A stretch of 24,525 bases of DNA from Chara braunii (taxonomy: Eukaryota; Streptophyta; Charophyceae; Charales; Characeae), in assembly GCA_003427395.1 (NCBI GenBank), contig BFEA01000290.1, positions 908,261 through 932,785 of the forward strand, in the 5' to 3' direction. Of this stretch, positions 20,235 to 24,525 are shown in pieces. Within the stretch, counting starts at the first letter, position 1; every line of letters starts with the position of its first letter. The position numbers and the translations under genes are program-made. Below the pieces are notes generated by a model that was given only the letters and a program-made list of their open reading frames with translations, was not told the origin of the DNA and searched no databases.

Positions 20235-21286
20235 AGTAGGTTTGAAGACTACCCATTGACCATCACTTTGGTAGTTGCATTCTTACATAGGATTTTAATC
20301 CATCTCCTTGAACAAGGACCAAAGTTGAATTTCTCAAGACATTTATCCAAGAAGAATCACAATGATCGTATGCCTTTTCAAAATCAATAAAGATATAAGT
20401 CGAATTATGTTTGGACTATGTTAAATTTTGATTAGTTCATTTACTAAAAGGATATTATCTTGTATATTTTTCCCTGAAATAAATCCAGTTTGAGCTGGGT
20501 GGATAATATCTGCTATAAGCCTATAACTTCAGTCGGTCTTTCTGCTAAGGCTTTGACAATTAGCTTGTAGACTACTGTTAACAAGGTGATTGTACGATGA
20601 TTCCTAATATTTATTTTGTTAATTTTTTTATATAGTAAACTAAGAACTCCTTGATCAACCAACTTTCGCATTTCCCCTTAAATCCTGTCTGCCTGATTAA
20701 ATTCCCTAAGATGTTGAAAGATAGGGTCCCACATTGTCTCCCAATATTCTTTTGGCAAACCATCGTTGTGAGGGGTCTTGTCTTCTACCATAGGCATGCG
20801 GACTTTCATCATTTCCTTTTTAGAGATTGACATTTTGAAATATTTTCTTTTATTGTTCTCAAAGTGATTTGGAGAGAGGAATTTTCATTTCCTGTTTAGT
20901 AAAGGGGATGTCCTAATTTTCATAGATAAACAGGTAAAAAAATATATATATGGCGGTCTTAGTGTCGACTGTCGTAGAGGTGGCCAAATGTTCATTTATG
21001 TTAATAGGATTCTCTAGTGCTTTTATCATCATCATTCCTGATCTGGCCCTGGTCATTGCAAAAAAACGCACATCTATCGCTCCTTCCATATGATGTCTTA
21101 TCAATTTATCTCTAATATATTCCATATGATTAAGGAGTTGGTCTTCAAGATCTTGATTTTTTTTTGTTAATGACTCCAATAACTTTTGATCCTCTGCCTT
21201 GATCTCCATCTGTTGAAGTTCTTGAATTCTTTTCTGAAGTTGTGTTTCTTTTGAATGTCTTTGTGATGCCAATAGCAACAGCTAAG
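20235..21286 (-). pseudogene. LINE-C ORF2: RT N-terminal half and preceding linker
   Basis: The linker (21278-20913) reads HHMEGAIDVRFFAMTRARSG, matching HYMEGSMDARFFAMVRVLTG of LINE-A. RT blocks follow: LLYKK near 20620, YKLIVKALAERP, QDNIL, and motif A IDFEKAYDH (20388-20365) with the first catalytic Asp kept. The frame then breaks and stops just after ATTKVMVNG at about 20237. The remaining RT motifs (RQGDP and .ADD) are absent because of the internal deletion. Confidence 0.8.
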
Positions 21287-21527
21287 TGAATCTGCACATC
21301 TAGCTCCCCCATAGTTGAGGTTACAGGATGGCACTACCCATACCTGCATGAGCTCGACGTCCGTCACAATGCAAGTAAGGATTCGAGCCGACGACCTCGG
21401 CCTCAAGAGCCAGGTATCTTAACCACTAGAGTCAGGACATGGTGTTCAAAAGCGGAACTATACCGGTCGTGATATCCACCCCACCCCTGCAAGGCTGTAG
21501 TGTTCAACTCAACACACACCACACACC
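21287..21527 (-). repeat. tRNA-Glu-like repeat, copy C
   Basis: On the minus strand: upstream block with CCTTGCAGGGGTGGGG (as in copy B), A-box CTAGTGGTTAAGATAC, CTGGCTCTTGAGGCCGAG, B box GGCTCGAATCC (21389-21379), then a 90-bp tail shared with copy D and not with A or B. The tail joins LINE-C directly, with no poly-A. Confidence 0.7.
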
Positions 21528-21695
21528 TATGTGGCACCCTCGGCCACAACTGCGCAACCGAGTTTGCACGCGGCCTCGCTAAGGCCAGATAGGGGTGCGC
21601 GCGCCCTGCCTGCGCACGTCGGCCACTACCACCCTATACAAAAAATAATAATAAAACTTTGAATTTTTTTTTTGGGGGGGGGTTGGGTGAGTGAC

Positions 21696-21720
21696 AAAAA
21701 AAAAAAAAAAAAAAAAAAAA
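21696..21720 (+). repeat. A25 run
   Basis: Twenty-five A residues, preceded by T10 and G9 runs at about 21665-21682. This could be a retroelement tail or replication slippage. No coding element ends here. Confidence 0.8.
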
Positions 21721-21732
21721 CCTAGGTTGTTC

Positions 21733-21980
21733 AATCGGACGTCCGGGTCGTCCGACCGGACCACCGGGCCGGTGGTCCGGTGTCCGACAGAGGTCCGGCC
21801 CCTGTGAAAAATAAGGGTCAGGCCTCTAAGGGGCTGATGGGGGCCTGGCAGGGTGGTGGTAGAGGTGAGGTGCCCTGCTGGACCTCGGTCCCCACAATCC
21901 GAGGCCAGCTGGGCCAAAAAAAATAAAAGACTTTAAAGCCCGACCTGGGCTATCGGATCGATCCGATCGACGGCCCAGAT
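21733..21980. other. Cluster of GC-rich palindromes
   Basis: Contains CGGACGTCCG (palindrome), an 11-bp perfect stem with a 5-nt loop (21755-21765 with 21771-21781), and a 16-bp perfect palindrome ATCGGATCGATCCGAT (21952-21967) enclosed by CTGGGC (21945-21950) and GCCCAG (21973-21978). No gene is supported. Confidence 0.75.
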
Positions 21981-22067
21981 CAGGCCAAATTGAAATTTGA
22001 ACAAGGGGGGGGTACCGACCGCCTCCTCCCACCTTCGCCCGCCACCTCCTCCTCCCGCCTCTCCCCG

Positions 22068-22088
22068 CCCCCCCCCCCCCCCCCCCCC

Positions 22089-22137
<49 letters not shown>
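22068..22137. repeat. Poly-C tract of 70 nt
   Basis: A run of C interrupted once by T at 22089, flanked by CCTC- and CCGC-rich sequence. Open frames here (poly-Pro on +, poly-Gly on -) are artefacts of composition. The exact length is uncertain because such runs are hard to sequence. Confidence 0.85.
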
Positions 22138-22378
22138 TGCCTCTCCCTGCCTCTGCCCACCTCTCCCCGCCTCCGCCCACCTCCGCTAAAGAAATACAGG
22201 ACAACTCAACGACCATGTCCCTCATAATAAAAAATGACAAAAGAAAATTCCTGCTTTTGTTTTTATTTTATTTTTTATAATTCGTTTAAATCGAATTTCG
22301 TTTTTTATTTTTTAAAATCTTCGACGAAGTCGGATTCCAAAATAAAAAATATAAGATTGTAAGGTTTTTCATCCCTAC

Positions 22379-22382
<4 letters not shown>

Positions 22383-22411
<29 letters not shown>
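22383..22411. repeat. (TA)n microsatellite
   Basis: About 14 TA units in an A/T-rich stretch within the insertion. Confidence 0.95.
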
Positions 22412-22413
<2 letters not shown>

Positions 22414-22497
22414 CGCATTTTTAGGGGTATAAAAAAATATAAAAAAAAACAGGCCGCGAACCGAGCCTTATTGGCCACGGTCGCAGCAACCGAATTG

Positions 22498-22517
22498 CCC
22501 GCGGCCTAGGCCGCGGG
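22498..22517. other. 20-bp perfect GC-rich palindrome
   Basis: CCCGCGGCCTAGGCCGCGGG is its own reverse complement over all 20 bases. It lies between the TA microsatellite and the 42-bp tandem repeat. Confidence 0.9.
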
Positions 22518-22617
22518 TGTCACATAGCCACACAGACACGGCAATTCTTGCCCACCTCGCTCTTGCCAATCAACACAAATCCTTACCACTGGTACTCCCT
22601 CCCGTCCACCTACACGG

Positions 22618-22701
22618 GGTTCACCCGACGGTTCACGGGTTCTTCCACAACAGCTACGTGGTTCACCCGACGGTTCACGGGTTCTTCCACAACAGCTACG
22701 T
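22618..22701 (+). repeat. 42-bp tandem repeat, two identical copies
   Basis: Units 22618-22659 and 22660-22701 start GGTTCACCCGACGGTTCACG and end CAACAGCTACGT. They look identical, and each contains GGTTCAC twice. The second unit runs straight into copy D, and its CAACAGCTA is also found next to copy C at 21277-21285. Confidence 0.9.
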
Positions 22702-22830
22702 GAATCTGCACATCTAGCTCCCCCACATATGAGGTTACAAGATGCTGCTACCCATCCCAGCATGAGTCCGACGTCCTCCACTGTGAAAGCACGGATTCGA
22801 ACCGGTGATCTCGGCCTCAAGAGCCAGGCA
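22701..22830 (-). repeat. tRNA-Glu-like repeat, copy D (head truncated)
   Basis: On the minus strand it begins at TGCCTGGCTCTTGAGGCCGAG, lacking the A-box half. It has a consensus B box GGTTCGAATCC (22803-22793) and the same tail as copy C. Its start abuts LINE-C at 22831. Confidence 0.75.
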
Positions 22831-23793
22831 TGATTTGATATACTCAATGCATTTATGACCTAGAAATGCAAGACCGTTGTTGAACCATTTGACATCATCC
22901 TTAATTTGTGGTCGTTGTTCTTTCCAAAAGTTTCATACATCCTGAAGATATCATTTGACATCCTCAATTTTGAGAAGTAAAATGTTGAGCTTGTAAAAGT
23001 CTTTCCTTTTGTCTGGTTTCTTGCGGAAAGAGAAAATTGTTACACACATAGCGTGGTCTATACCCGAAAAATGACTACTTAGGAAGACTTCCACTACCTG
23101 AAAAGATCCCTGTAGCTCTTCTGATACTAATATAAAGTCAATTTGGATTTAGTTTGATGCTTAAATTGATTCTTTTCTAAAGCAGGAAAATATTTTGGTA
23201 GAAGGGTGAAGCCTTGAATGTCTTACAAAGGTTTACAATTATTAATTCATATGTTTCTACATACCCAGGGCAGGGAGAGGGGATATTCTATCGGTCAAAA
23301 TGCCGCTCTAGAGCTGCATTAAAATCCCCTGCCACAATCACTAGGCCCCCCACTAGGAGCTTTGAGAGGATGAATTTTTTAAAAAAAGTGTTGTTCCCCT
23401 ACATTATTGGGTCTATAGACTCCATACACACAAATAATGCTAACTATCTCCAATTCTAACATTGCTAGTATGAAAACTCATCTACCCTCTACCTGGTCTA
23501 CTTCCTAACATGTAACTTCCACTTTAGATTCAGGAGGTACCCAGATGGCTGCCCCTTGACTCCCTGGTCTAGGGGCATGTGCTCTATATATTGTATGCGA
23601 CCAAACTTTTTTATGACTAAAATGATGAGCATATGTATCCATCACATGAGTTTCCTTGATACAAATGACATCTGGCCATTCCTTTCCGTCCACTCCCCTC
23701 AGTTGATCATAGATGGCTTATTTTTTATTATGTTGGGCCAAGGCCAAACCATTGACATCAATTACATTCAACTCTTCCATTTAAACCACCAGT
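22831..23793 (-). pseudogene. LINE-C ORF2: endonuclease domain and following linker, broken
   Basis: Minus-strand reading: EWPDVICIKETHVMDT (about 23683-23636), PRPGSQGAAIWVPPESKVEV, AGDFNA (about 23332-23315), and DHAM with the following FSFRKKPD (23061 to about 23020). Each aligns with LINE-A (EWPDVICVQETHLIDT, MAGDFNAA, DHAM). The stop after the first block sits where LINE-A also has one (after KVEVIN). Stops and frame changes are frequent. The 5' end falls just upstream of the VNGL motif. Confidence 0.85.
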
Positions 23794-24350
23794 ACTTGGC
23801 CCAACTATCGGCCGGGGGAAAAAAATAGAGTAGAAACGTTTCTAGATGAATGAATTTGGGCGCTCCTATAGTAGCCCGTACGTTTCCGAAAATCGTGGCG
23901 CGTTAACGGGCACGACTCTAGGAAGTACTTGTGGTTTCAAATCGCTAAAAGGTAACAACGGTTCTCAATTCACAGATTTTTCCATAATCCAATGTCCGGA
24001 ATTCCCCCTGCCCCATGTCTCTAAAACAACATGTCTGAGAAGACGGATCAGACGGGTGTGGACACTTGTTTGTTACTAGAATTCGCTGCTCTTCGCCTTT
24101 AGTACTTGTAAGTTCTTTCAGGTGTCAATTCCACACCACCTGAGATCCACTTGATCTAAGGGTTTATACCTCAGGTACACATCCCTCTCCGCAATTCTTT
24201 GTGGTTCAGACATTAGTGTGAGGGTGGTCCATCCACAAGGAGGGAACTAATCCTTTTTGAACTTTACGACTTCTAATTTTATCAACGATTCTCATGCCTT
24301 TCCCCCTGTTATATTCAAGAGGGATAGGAAGGAATATTTTATTCCCACAA
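23794..24350. other. Unassigned sequence
   Basis: No recognisable gene or element. Short open frames (for example 23846-24079) have no motif that I know. It lies outside the LINE-C 5' end. Confidence 0.5.
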
Positions 24351-24480
24351 TTGTAATTTTCCTACTTATGGCCTCTGGAGGTTTTGTCCACCTACTTCCC
24401 AGACCCCTTACGGAATTGCAATTTTGCCATATATGGTCTCTGGAGGTTTCGTCAACCCTACTTCCCATACCCCTTCCTTA
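24351..24480 (+). repeat. 65-bp tandem duplication
   Basis: Units 24351-24415 and 24416-24480 share TTG(T/C)AATTTT, TATGG(C/T)CTCTGGAGGTTT and CTACTTCCCA.ACCCCTT. They differ at about ten positions. It is not obviously coding. Confidence 0.85.
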
Positions 24481-24525
24481 AACATGACAGGGAGGACAAC
24501 ATGTTTGTTTTTGAAGGGAAGAGGG

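Larger units (their letters stand above)
21284..22830. mobile_element. 1.55-kb insertion in LINE-C bounded by 130-bp direct repeats
   Basis: LINE-C sequence stops at about 21286 and resumes at 22831, judged against the continuous LINE-A sequence at about 6215-6245. The two ends of the insertion are 130-bp direct repeats (21287-21416 and 22701-22830), about 82% identical by hand count and gap-free. Each starts TGAATCTGCACATC and ends GAGCCAGG(T/C)A. Between them are a poly-A run, a poly-C run, palindromes, a TA microsatellite and a 42-bp tandem repeat. No open frame looks like a real protein, so the insertion appears non-autonomous or composite. Confidence 0.65.
18952..23793 (-). mobile_element. 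LINE-C: L1-type LINE related to LINE-A, truncated, deleted and interrupted
   Basis: On the minus strand it runs from the endonuclease start (about 23793) to the poly-A (T-run at 18953-18960). Segments align by eye with LINE-A over endonuclease, linker, RT N-terminal half, zf-RVT and the 3' region. Three kinds of damage are seen: no ORF1 (5' truncation near the ORF2 start), an internal loss between RT and connector at about 20235, and an insertion at 21287-22830. Stops and frameshifts are frequent. Its 3' end matches that of LINE-A, which defines the family terminus. Confidence 0.85.

Noticed and set aside
21933-22280. Poly-Gly and poly-Pro open frames
   Set aside because: They are produced by the poly-C tract and its CCTC/CCGC flanks.
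21287-22830. Ordinary LTR retrotransposon or TRIM with 130-bp LTRs
   Set aside because: No primer-binding site or polypurine tract lies next to the repeats, no matching target-site duplication was found, and the repeat belongs to a tRNA-like family. Kept as an open finding and not called as an LTR element.
18938-23832. GGGGAAAAA next to both ends of LINE-C as a target-site duplication
   Set aside because: On the left the match is separated from the T-run by several bases and on the right it lies beyond the uncertain 5' end; a short A-rich match is easily chance.

Overview
This looks like a repeat-dense, non-genic piece of a nuclear genome from the green lineage. The retrotransposons are the plant L1 type: an ORF1 with a DUF4283-like domain and zinc knuckle, an ORF2 with an APE-type endonuclease, a reverse transcriptase (RT) and a C-terminal zf-RVT zinc finger. 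There are also tRNA-derived short repeats, homopolymer runs, microsatellites and one assembly gap. A streptophyte, possibly a charophyte alga, is my tentative guess; no host gene is present to test it. I see no intact host gene, rRNA, functional tRNA or CRISPR array.

Layout. 1-27 is an A-run, probably the tail of an element to the left. 28-1300 is low-complexity sequence with a tRNA-like relic on the minus strand. 1301-10004 is LINE-A (+ strand), a nearly complete two-ORF element ending in a poly-A run at the gap. 10005-10924 is N. 10925-11027 holds a 51-bp tandem repeat cut by the gap. 11028-13200 is unassigned, with two tRNA-like relics and a purine tract. 13205-17629 is LINE-B (+ strand), a different family whose 5' end is cut within the endonuclease. 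17797-18251 is a foldback-like region. Two tRNA-Glu-like repeats lie at 18448-18581 and 18726-18923. 18952 to about 23793 is LINE-C (minus strand), a relative of LINE-A that lacks ORF1, has lost about 1.5 kb of RT and connecting region, and is split by a 1.55-kb insertion (21287-22830). Both ends of that insertion carry the same 130-bp tRNA-Glu-like segment. 23794-24525 is unassigned apart from a 65-bp tandem duplication.

How the parts relate. All three LINEs are broken by stops and frameshifts, so none can encode its own proteins. Comparing LINE-A with LINE-C shows which parts of the family are conserved: a KOW/SH3-like stretch between RT and zf-RVT, and a C-terminal extension past zf-RVT. 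LINE-A also has a very long ORF1 (about 1,270 codons) with a repeat-containing linker and an unrecognised C-terminal domain. The most unusual structures are the direct-repeat-bounded insertion in LINE-C, the composite tRNA-Glu-derived repeat family (four copies, two kinds of 3' tail), and the extra LINE domains. All identities and alignments were made by eye.
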